Made by a program: the position numbers and the translations under genes. From contig CAZBQG010000258.1 in NCBI GenBank assembly GCA_964493945.1, positions 1-5,938 on the forward strand: a stretch of DNA of 5,938 bases, written 5' to 3'. Positions within the stretch are counted from its first letter, which is position 1; the number at the start of each line of letters is the position of its first letter. This document shows positions 1 to 5,834 of this stretch, piece after piece. Under the pieces are notes generated by a model. That model had not been told where the DNA came from. It searched no databases and saw only the letters and a program-made list of their open reading frames with translations. Source of the DNA: CAZBQG01 sp964493945 (lineage in GTDB: Bacteria > Pseudomonadota > Alphaproteobacteria > Rhodospirillales > UBA2165).

Positions 1-2
1 CC

Positions 3-98
3 TTGAGGGAAGATGCCATCGATGAAGCTATGAGGCTCGAAAAACGGGCCCGCAAACATCGGCGTTACGTGGATACGAGCCTGGCCGCCGCAGCCTGA
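3..98 (+). CDS. C-terminal end of an unidentified protein (partial)
   Basis: One forward frame is open from the left edge to a TGA at 96-98, giving 31 residues that begin LREDAIDEAM and end RRYVDTSLAAAA. The other two forward frames hit stops within the first 24 bases. The segment is charged (many R, K, E, D) with a short alanine-rich tail, as expected for a soluble, probably helical C terminus. No family can be recognised from so little. It runs in the same direction as the oxygenase gene that starts 91 bases later. Start and length lie outside the window, and a chance open frame cannot be fully excluded. Confidence 0.5.
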   Translation: MREDAIDEAMRLEKRARKHRRYVDTSLAAAA

Positions 99-135
99 GA
101 ATTCTGGCACCCTAAAGGGCTGGGAGCCCACGCAC

Positions 136-165
136 GCGGCCTGTTTAAACGCTTGGACAGGCCGC
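136..165. repeat. Perfect 9-bp inverted repeat (hairpin) upstream of the oxygenase gene
   Basis: GCGGCCTGT at 136-144 is exactly complementary to ACAGGCCGC at 157-165, with a 12-base loop between. A smaller stem (GGGCT 117-121 / AGCCC 125-129) lies just before it. The hairpin sits between the stop at 98 and the ATG at 190. It could end transcription of the upstream gene, but the only T run (180-183) is 14 bases after the stem, so it is not a standard intrinsic terminator. It could also be a structure in the leader of the oxygenase mRNA or a protein-binding palindrome. Confidence 0.5.
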
Positions 166-189
166 GGGCGCGGGTGCTATTTTAAGACC

Positions 190-933
190 ATGGAAATAAC
201 ACCGGAAATTTTGGGTGAGGCCAAAGCCCATGCCATGGAGGCCATTGCCCGGAGCGAGCTGCGCCTCGAGCCCTATCCGCATATTTATGTTGAGGACATA
301 CTGCCCGGGGACTTCTTCCGGGTACTTCTCGAACATTTACCCGAGACGGATTGCTACCGGCCTTTCGTCGAATCGGGTCGGGTCTCGGAGGATTACGATC
401 CCCGCCGTCTGGTAATCTTCCATCACGAAGATGATCTGGGCCGCCTGCCCGTTGGCCTGGCGCAGTTCTGGGAATCCTTTTTCATCTGCTTTCATCAGGA
501 TGATTTCGCCCGCACCCTGTTTGAAAAATTCAGCGATCAGCTCGCCTACCTTTTTCAGCCGGCGCCGGGGGGCGAGGTGCCGACCATCCAATTGCACAAG
601 GAAGTCATGCTCATCCGCGACCTGGAAGGCTACTGCCTGGGCCCCCACACCGATACCCCGCCCAAGGTGGTGACCGTGCTTTTCTATCTGCCCAAGGACG
701 AAAGCCGGCCCGATCTGGGCACCGCCATCTATTTGCCCAAGGACCGGGATTTCGCATTGTGCGGCGGGGAGCATTATTCCTTCGATGAGTTCGACCATGT
801 GGCCACTCAGCCATACGTGCCGAACCGGCTTTTATCCTTTGTCTGTGGCGAGCAGTCCTTCCATGGGGTTGAGCCGATTAAGGCGGGCCAGGGCTGGCGC
901 AATTTGATCCTTTATGATCTGAAAATCGTCTAG
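190..933 (+). CDS. 2-oxoglutarate/Fe(II)-dependent dioxygenase
   Basis: A 247-residue soluble protein without signal peptide or membrane segment. The double-stranded beta-helix core of 2OG-Fe(II) oxygenases is visible: GPHTD gives iron ligands His153 and Asp155, SFHGV gives the distal His225, and Arg237 in GWRNLILYDL, 12 residues later, fits the residue that binds the 2OG carboxylate. The N-terminal segment PYPHIYVEDILP (29-40) is the usual lead-in of prolyl-4-hydroxylase-like members. Such enzymes couple decarboxylation of 2OG to hydroxylation or another oxidation. The substrate is not visible here. ATG 190 has no clear Shine-Dalgarno sequence; the in-frame ATG at 235 is an alternative, but the upstream residues read naturally. 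The gene converges on an FkbM methyltransferase and the two overlap by 4 bases. A role in tailoring a glycan, lipid or small molecule is inference from that neighbour. Confidence 0.85.
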   Translation: MEITPEILGEAKAHAMEAIARSELRLEPYPHIYVEDILPGDFFRVLLEHLPETDCYRPFVESGRVSEDYDPRRLVIFHHEDDLGRLPVGLAQFWESFFICFHQDDFARTLFEKFSDQLAYLFQPAPGGEVPTIQLHKEVMLIRDLEGYCLGPHTDTPPKVVTVLFYLPKDESRPDLGTAIYLPKDRDFALCGGEHYSFDEFDHVATQPYVPNRLLSFVCGEQSFHGVEPIKAGQGWRNLILYDLKIV

Positions 934-1754
934 CGGCGGAAAATATGATTGCCGATACCCGCAAAGGGGCCTTCCTTGCGGATCGCCGCCTGGACCTGTT
1001 CGGGTGACAGGGAAAAGCCCAAATCTTTCAGCTTATGGATCAGCCCCCGATGCTCCTCCAGATGGGTGTTGATTTCCACCAGAACCGATTTGAGGGCGCT
1101 GTCTTCCAGGGTCTTCGCCGCGCCGCCCAGCACCTTATGTTCAAACCCGTCCACATCGATTTTTATATGGTTGGGAACGGGCAGGGTGCCGCTTCCGATC
1201 AGGCCATCCAGGGTGGCGGAAAAGCTTCCCTGGCGGTATTCGGATTGTTTCGGCTGAAGATGGTCGTCCAATTCCTCGCCGAAGGCGTGATTGCCCGACC
1301 CATCCAGCACCTCGTTCAGATAAAGCGCGCCCCATTCCTGGATATCGCTGAGCGCCGCGCAATAGGCGCTGACCCGGTCCATGAAGCTGTTCGAGATGAT
1401 GTTCTTGTTGAGCAGTGCGTAATTGAAAAAAGCCGGCTCGAAGGCGTAAACCCGGGCGCCGACGGAAGCCGCCGCGATGGTGTACATGCCCAGATTTGCT
1501 CCGACATCGAGAAATATCTCCTCGGGGCCAAAACCTGAAATCCATTCCAGGGTATCGGGCTCCTTGGTCTCGAAGGTCTCAACCCGCCAGAGCGCGATGC
1601 GGGTCGGAACATTGAAATGAAGCGGCTTGCCCCGCCATTCAATGCTGGCGACCGGTTTGAATTTTTCGTAATCCTCGATTGTGATGTCTTTTAACAATGG
1701 GCGCTTTCCCCGGCGGGTGTTTATTGGGGCGGCTTGGTATAATCTGGTGGGCAT
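930..1754 (-). CDS. FkbM-family SAM-dependent methyltransferase
   Basis: A 274-residue class I methyltransferase. SAM-binding motif I is FLDVGANLG (81-89), the acidic end of strand 2 is AFEP (104-107), and the FkbM signature IKIDVDGFEHKVL (197-209) follows, then VLVEIN (224-229) and a C-terminal SPEQVQAAI segment. All core motifs are present and the length is normal for the family, so it should be active. FkbM enzymes are O-methyltransferases named after the FK506 31-O-methyltransferase; in bacteria many act on sugars of surface polysaccharides or glycolipids. The substrate here is unknown. ATG 1754 has only a weak GGGA about 10 bases upstream. The start lies 28 bp from the start of a second, truncated FkbM-type gene on the other strand, so any promoter must lie within or beyond that remnant. 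Its TAG stop is shared through CTAG with the convergent oxygenase gene. Confidence 0.88.
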   Translation of the reverse strand: MPTRLYQAAPINTRRGKRPLLKDITIEDYEKFKPVASIEWRGKPLHFNVPTRIALWRVETFETKEPDTLEWISGFGPEEIFLDVGANLGMYTIAAASVGARVYAFEPAFFNYALLNKNIISNSFMDRVSAYCAALSDIQEWGALYLNEVLDGSGNHAFGEELDDHLQPKQSEYRQGSFSATLDGLIGSGTLPVPNHIKIDVDGFEHKVLGGAAKTLEDSALKSVLVEINTHLEEHRGLIHKLKDLGFSLSPEQVQAAIRKEGPFAGIGNHIFRR

Positions 1755-1782
1755 ACTATTGCATTCCCGGCGGTATTAGTTA

Positions 1783-2088
1783 ATGGCCAATGAGAAAGAT
1801 ACGCTGATCAATCAGCGGCACATGCGCATGAAGCAATGCCGCCACGGCGTTATGCTCTACAACATCAACGACATGTATGTGGGGCGGTCTCTGGATCTTT
1901 ATGGAGAATTTTCCGAAGGCGAGGCGGCCATGCTCGGCCAAATCCTGCGCCCGGGCATGGTGGTTTGCGATATCGGCGCCAATATCGGCGCCAATATCGG
2001 CGCCAATATCGGCTGCCATACGGTATTTCAACAGCTTAATCTATGCTCACCACCATTTTTACGCCGGACCGTGAATAATTCAGGCTAG
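1783..2088 (+). pseudogene. Truncated FkbM-type methyltransferase remnant
   Basis: The 101-codon frame begins like a second FkbM methyltransferase subtype: CRHGVMLYNINDMYVGRSL (19-37), LYGEFSEGEA (39-48), then motif I starting with Asp63 (CDIGANIG, 62-69). Instead of one glycine loop it has three consecutive ANIG units, then CHTV, then 20 residues (FQQLNLC onward) that match nothing I recognise, and a TAG. The rest of a methyltransferase is missing: no AFEP-type motif II, no KIDxxGxE motif, about 150-200 residues short. Translating 2014-2157 in the other two forward frames gives only short stop-riddled stretches, so a single frameshift does not restore it. ATG 1783 has a poor ribosome binding site; Met14 (1822) is also possible. 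It most likely cannot methylate anything. It is clearly a different subtype from the intact neighbour at 930-1754, so it is not a recent duplicate of it. Confidence 0.72.
1970..2013. repeat. 12-bp tandem repeat, about 3.7 copies, inside a SAM-binding loop
   Basis: The unit ATATCGGCGCCA occurs exactly at 1970-1981, 1982-1993 and 1994-2005, followed by a partial copy ATATCGGC at 2006-2013. The copies are identical. Because the unit is 12 bases, each copy adds four residues (ANIG) without changing the frame. Each unit contains the 6-base palindrome GGCGCC. The repeat lies exactly on the glycine-rich motif I of the truncated methyltransferase. Perfect identity of copies points to recent slipped-strand expansion, or to an assembly artefact. 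Confidence 0.95.
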
Positions 2089-2157
2089 GTGCATTATGTG
2101 CTGTTGATGAAAACTAGCATGTTGATGCGCCCTGTCAAATTCCTTGCCAGGGGTACG
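2089..2157. other. Gene-free gap between the methyltransferase remnant and the molybdoenzyme gene
   Basis: No coding frame is recognisable. Together with the last codons of the remnant, this strip is richer in A/T than its flanks. It contains the 8-base direct repeat TGTTGATG at 2102-2109 and 2120-2127, and a weak 5-bp stem CCCTG/CAGGG near 2134-2156 without a T run. It may be decayed sequence left by the deletion that truncated the methyltransferase. No clear terminator for the leftward molybdoenzyme gene is seen. Confidence 0.4.
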
Positions 2158-4776
2158 CTATTCCGCCTTGCTCACCTTGGCTTTCGCGCATAGGTCCAGG
2201 TTCAGATTGACCGGGCTGGAATGGGCCCAATCGATTTCCAACAGGTCGTTGAAGAAGACGCCCTTGCCCTTGGCCACGGGCATGCCGTCGCCCCAATGTC
2301 CGGCCAGGGCGGCGATGCCGACGCCTTCGGGATGGATGGCCTCGGTCAGGCGCACCCGGCCTTTTACCTTGCGCCCCGTCTCACCTTCCACCCAGATCAT
2401 GTCGCCGGTGGCCAACCCCTTGGCTTCACCCGTGGTCGTGTTTAGTACGATATTATAGGAATAGGGGTCCAGGCGTGCCGTCTCGTCCAGCCAGGCATTT
2501 TCCATGGTGTAGGAATTGGTGTGCAGCGTGTCGCGGTAATAAAAGGCGTAACAATCATGTTCGGTGGATTGGCATTCATGTGACCCGCAGGGCAGCCAGT
2601 CGGGCATGGGCTGGTAATAATCTTCTGGGATTTCAAGCCCCCTTGGCTCGGCGATGGCGGCGATCTTGTCCCGCAGTTCGGGCATCCATTCCCAATAGAT
2701 GGGCACGCGCACATCAACGAAATGGCGCCAATAGACTTCTTCGGGCTTTTTCGGCCATTTGAGGACGCCATTCTTTTGGAACCAGGCCAGGTCCTTGTCT
2801 TCGCCAAAATTGTTTTTCAGATCGCGGTCGCAAATTTCCTGGTAGCCATATTTGCGCTGCACATCGAGGCGCTGCTCACCTTCCAGTTTAAGCGCCGCGT
2901 TATAGGCGGCATTAATATCGGCCCCAAAACCCGCCCGGTGGGCAAGCTCCAACAGAACTTCGGTGAAGCGGCGCTGCTCTCCCTCCGGCTCGACGACTTT
3001 TTGCTGAACGGCCCAGCACCATTCGCCCATGCCGGCGGGCTGGTTGAAGATGAAGGGGAAATTGGGCCTGGAATTGAAGCTCTGCAAATAAGTGCAATCG
3101 GGCAGGACGATATCGGCGAAAACGGTGGTTTCGGTCTGGAACAAATCCAGGGAAACCATGAAATCATAATCCTTGAGGCTTTCGGCGACGGTTTCCTTAT
3201 TGGCCACGCTCATGACCAGATTGGCCCCGAAATTGAGCAACATTTCGGGCCGGTAGGGCAATTCGAAATTGCTCCAGATTTCCTCCCGGTCCGATGAATG
3301 GAGAAAAGGCGGGGTCATGGACATGGTAAACAGATCCTGCAGACCCAATTGCTGAGGCGCGCGGGGCTCGGAGATGGGGTAGGGGGGATCAAATGCCATC
3401 CACATGCCCACTTTCATCAGCCCGTCGGTATGGGGCGAAGGCACATAACGCAGGTGCCCCGTTTCCGGATGGCCATAGCTGGTCGGATTGAAGCCCAGGC
3501 ACGACCCCACCATATCGGCGGCCCCCACCAGATGGTTGATCAAATCCACGGCCAGGAAATTATAGACGGAATTCTTATGACCCTGATTGCCGCGAAAGGC
3601 GATGGCCGCCGCCGGGCGGTATGGAATTTCCACCCCGTCGATGGAGATGGTGGAGCCAATTCTGGCCTCATCGGCAAATTCGCGGGCCAGGCGGCGGATA
3701 TTCTCCACCGGCACGGTGGTAATATCGGTGGCCATCTCGGGGCTGAATTTCTTCAGATGCTTGCGCAGCAAAACAAATGAAGGGCGGCAGGATTTGCCCT
3801 CAATCTGGTATTCGCCTTCCAGCGCAAGCCGGGTGGCGTCGCCTTCATCATAGGGAAGTGCCCCGCCGGCGCCTTCGTCCCAGACCAGGGGCCTGTCGCT
3901 TTCCCGGTGGCGCATATATTTGCCGTCATCGCCGATCAGATAGGCGCCGTTGGTTTTGCCCTTAAGATAATTCCCGTCGAACATTTCAAGTTCATTGACC
4001 ATCACATTGCAGATGGCCAGGGCCAGAGCAGCATCGGTTCCGACCCGGATGGGCACCCATTCGGTGGCCTTGGCGGCGGCGAAATTGCACATGGGATCGA
4101 CCACCACCATCTTCATGCCCCTGGCCCGGGCATCGGCCGCCATATTCATGTTAGTGCAGGATACATGGCCCGCGCCGTGCCCCTTCGAGGCACCAAAATA
4201 AAGGGCGTAATTGCAATATTGAAAATCAGGCAGAATGCCCCAGGAAGAATGCATCATGCCGCTGACCAGATGGGCGCCATTGCCGCAATGGAGCCCGCCG
4301 CCGGATTCCGAAATATTGGGTGTGCCGAAGGCGCCGGAGAAAACCCGGAAAGGAACGCTGTGGGCGGTGACCGTGGTGGTCCGCTGGATGGTCAGTTTGC
4401 GGGGATCATCGGCCCGGATGCGGGCCAGATGGCCGGCCACTTCGTCCAAAGCTTCATCCCAGGTGATTTCCTCGAATTTGGGATCGACGCCCAACCCCTT
4501 TTCCGGATTGGTACGGCGCAAGGGAACGGTCAGGCGATGGGGATCGTAATGGACCATCAGTCCGCTGATCCCCTTGGCACAAAGATGACCCCGCCCGACG
4601 GCGCTTTCGGGATTGCCTTCCAGCTTGGTGATTACCCCATCGACCCGGTGGGCCAGGATGGAACAGGTCCCGTAACAAAGCGCACAAGATGAAGCCAGCC
4701 ACTCGTCCCCCCGGGCACCCCCTTTATCCTCTTCGCCTCTCTCAATGACCTGGTTCATGGTCCGGCTCCCCTGCAT
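2158..4776 (-). CDS. Molybdopterin oxidoreductase, DMSO reductase superfamily, substrate unknown
   Basis: An 872-residue catalytic subunit binding Mo (or W)-bis-MGD. The N-terminal [4Fe-4S] site is complete: Cys31-x2-Cys34-x3-Cys38-x27-Cys66, followed by AKG. The domain opening TWDEALDEV (105-113) and the GTPN turn (151-154) are typical. The segment GGGLHCGNG (159-167) places Cys164 as the likely Mo ligand, resembling the C-x-GN segment of acetylene hydratase and the cysteine of thiosulfate/polysulfide-reductase-like enzymes. VVVDPMCNFAAAKATEWVPI (224-243) and GTDAALALA (246-254) bind the pterin. The C-terminal dinucleotide-binding domain runs from about 745 (HTNSYTMENAWLDE) to the end. There is no twin-arginine signal or membrane segment, so it appears cytoplasmic. 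No FeS electron-transfer subunit or membrane anchor lies next to it. An EamA permease gene lies 52 bp upstream on the same strand. An internal start, Met7 at 4758, has the better ribosome binding site. Candidate relatives include acetylene hydratase-like and aromatic-compound or phenylacetyl-CoA oxidoreductase-like enzymes; none can be chosen. Confidence 0.9.
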   Translation of the reverse strand: MQGSRTMNQVIERGEEDKGGARGDEWLASSCALCYGTCSILAHRVDGVITKLEGNPESAVGRGHLCAKGISGLMVHYDPHRLTVPLRRTNPEKGLGVDPKFEEITWDEALDEVAGHLARIRADDPRKLTIQRTTTVTAHSVPFRVFSGAFGTPNISESGGGLHCGNGAHLVSGMMHSSWGILPDFQYCNYALYFGASKGHGAGHVSCTNMNMAADARARGMKMVVVDPMCNFAAAKATEWVPIRVGTDAALALAICNVMVNELEMFDGNYLKGKTNGAYLIGDDGKYMRHRESDRPLVWDEGAGGALPYDEGDATRLALEGEYQIEGKSCRPSFVLLRKHLKKFSPEMATDITTVPVENIRRLAREFADEARIGSTISIDGVEIPYRPAAAIAFRGNQGHKNSVYNFLAVDLINHLVGAADMVGSCLGFNPTSYGHPETGHLRYVPSPHTDGLMKVGMWMAFDPPYPISEPRAPQQLGLQDLFTMSMTPPFLHSSDREEIWSNFELPYRPEMLLNFGANLVMSVANKETVAESLKDYDFMVSLDLFQTETTVFADIVLPDCTYLQSFNSRPNFPFIFNQPAGMGEWCWAVQQKVVEPEGEQRRFTEVLLELAHRAGFGADINAAYNAALKLEGEQRLDVQRKYGYQEICDRDLKNNFGEDKDLAWFQKNGVLKWPKKPEEVYWRHFVDVRVPIYWEWMPELRDKIAAIAEPRGLEIPEDYYQPMPDWLPCGSHECQSTEHDCYAFYYRDTLHTNSYTMENAWLDETARLDPYSYNIVLNTTTGEAKGLATGDMIWVEGETGRKVKGRVRLTEAIHPEGVGIAALAGHWGDGMPVAKGKGVFFNDLLEIDWAHSSPVNLNLDLCAKAKVSKAE
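4766..4772 (-). promoter_or_regulatory. Shine-Dalgarno AGGGGAG favouring the internal start at 4758
   Basis: Read on the minus strand, AGGGGAG is followed by 7 bases and the ATG at 4758-4756, an ideal distance. The upstream ATG at 4776 has AGGGA 6 bases before it (about 4783-4787), which is weaker. If the internal start is used the molybdoenzyme is 866 residues and begins MNQVIERGEE. The six extra residues (MQGSRT) carry no recognisable motif. Confidence 0.5.
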
Positions 4777-4828
4777 TGCTTATCCCTGCTGGGCAAAGAC
4801 TAGCAGATTATTTGGATTGGAGTGATCC
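4777..4828 (-). other. 52-bp spacer inside the probable permease-molybdoenzyme operon
   Basis: Between the permease stop (TAA, 4829-4831) and the molybdoenzyme start there is no terminator-like hairpin followed by a T run on the minus strand, and no convincing -35/-10 pair. This supports read-through transcription from the permease gene into the molybdoenzyme gene. The conclusion rests on absence of signals. Confidence 0.4.
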
Positions 4829-5749
4829 TTATTTCCGGTTCCCCCGCCTTCCCAGAAAGATGACCAGCCCGATGCCGCAGGCGACGAATGCCACCCCCAC
4901 CAGGTGATAGGCGAACAGGCTTTCGCCCAGAAATCCGATGGCCATGAGCACGCCGAAAACCGGGATGAGATTGAGCAGGATTACCGCCCGGTTGGGTCCG
5001 ATGGATTTGATGCCGGCGTTCCAGATGAGCACGGAAAATGCCGATACGACCAGGCCCAGATAAAGCACGCTGAGCAAGGTGGTCGACGATAGTTCCACGG
5101 TTCGGAAAAATAGGCTTTCCACCACATAAAAAGGAATGAGCATGGCGCTGCCGGTAAGCGTGATGAAAAACAAGGTGGTGGCCAGGCCCAACTCGCCGGG
5201 GATGCGGTGGATCAGGGGCGCGTAACAGGCCCAGCCGCCGATGGCCATCAGGACCAGAAGATCCCCTTGATTGAAGCGCAATTCCAAGAGCGCGCTCGGA
5301 TCACCCCGGGTGATCATTACCGTCACGCCGGTCATGGCCGCGAATATCCCAACGCCCTGGCCCCAGGTCAGCTTGTCCTTGGCAATCAGCCAGGCGGGCA
5401 GGGCGGTCAAGGCCGGCTGGGACGCATTGATCAAAGAGCCATTGACGGCGGTGGTGAAATTAAGTCCCAGGACAAGTACCGCCGAGCTGCCCACCTGCAA
5501 CAGGCCCATCAGGCAGAGAAGCTTGAAATTGGCCCGGATCAAGTCCCGTTTGCGTTTGAGTTCGGGCCAGGCTAGGGGCAACAGGACCAGGGCGGCCAGG
5601 GACCAGCGCCAAAAAGACAGGCCAAAGGGCGGCACTTCCAGATGAACGGCCCTGGACAGCACGGTGCTGCCGGCCCATATAATTGTGGTCATGGCGATCA
5701 GCAGGTAAGCTGCGCCCGGCCGGGGCTTGAAGTCCTCAACAAAGCTCAA
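4829..5749 (-). CDS. EamA/DMT-superfamily permease
   Basis: A 306-residue membrane protein with ten predicted helices arranged as two EamA repeats, about residues 13-146 and 163-296. Family features: SFWRW in helix 2 (45-49), INASQPALTALPAWL (107-121) in helix 4, GIFAAMTGVTVM (134-145) closing repeat 1, and GPNRAVILLNLIPVFGVLMA (251-270) followed by FLGE in repeat 2. The C terminus RRGNRK is positive, consistent with a cytoplasmic end. Members export amino acids, nucleotides or other metabolites, usually by proton exchange; the substrate is not predictable. The start is TTG at 5749: no in-frame ATG or GTG lies between it and the upstream stop at 5795-5797, and the next ATG (Met20) would cut into helix 1. 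The ribosome binding site is weak (GAGAG, 10 bases before). It is likely the first gene of a two-gene leftward unit with the molybdoenzyme. Confidence 0.87.
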   Translation of the reverse strand: MSFVEDFKPRPGAAYLLIAMTTIIWAGSTVLSRAVHLEVPPFGLSFWRWSLAALVLLPLAWPELKRKRDLIRANFKLLCLMGLLQVGSSAVLVLGLNFTTAVNGSLINASQPALTALPAWLIAKDKLTWGQGVGIFAAMTGVTVMITRGDPSALLELRFNQGDLLVLMAIGGWACYAPLIHRIPGELGLATTLFFITLTGSAMLIPFYVVESLFFRTVELSSTTLLSVLYLGLVVSAFSVLIWNAGIKSIGPNRAVILLNLIPVFGVLMAIGFLGESLFAYHLVGVAFVACGIGLVIFLGRRGNRK

Positions 5750-5821
5750 AGGTGAATGTCTCTCAGGGGGTGGGTGGGTCGAAATATGCCGGGCTCACAT
5801 ACCATCCGCCGGGCGGTGGGT

Positions 5822-5828
5822 AAAGGAG
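5822..5828 (+). promoter_or_regulatory. Strong Shine-Dalgarno AAAGGAG before a short rightward ORF
   Basis: AAAGGAG is followed by 6 bases (CGGGAA) and an ATG at 5835. This is one of the best ribosome binding sites in the window and the only strong one on the plus strand, although the reading frame it serves closes after 15 codons. It suggests that translation really starts here, either of a leader peptide or of a gene whose frame is broken at the T run 5862-5868. Confidence 0.4.
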
Positions 5829-5834
5829 CGGGAA

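Noticed and set aside
337..798. 153-codon minus-strand frame inside the oxygenase gene
   Set aside because: It is antisense to a gene with clear catalytic motifs and has no recognisable domain.
1035..1538. 167-codon plus-strand frame inside the FkbM methyltransferase gene
   Set aside because: Same reason: antisense shadow of a gene with all expected methyltransferase motifs.
2043..2078. Short plus-strand frame MLTTIFTPDRE resembling the start of a glycosyltransferase
   Set aside because: It stops after 11 residues, has no clear ribosome binding site and no continuation was found in the other frames.
2722..4692. Long open frames on the plus strand (2722-3297, 3298-3780, 3907-4692) opposite the molybdoenzyme gene
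   Set aside because: They lie in the codon-aligned antisense frame, where stops arise only from sense codons TTA, CTA and TCA, which are rare in GC-rich genes. The translations show no domain, while the minus-strand protein has complete family motifs.
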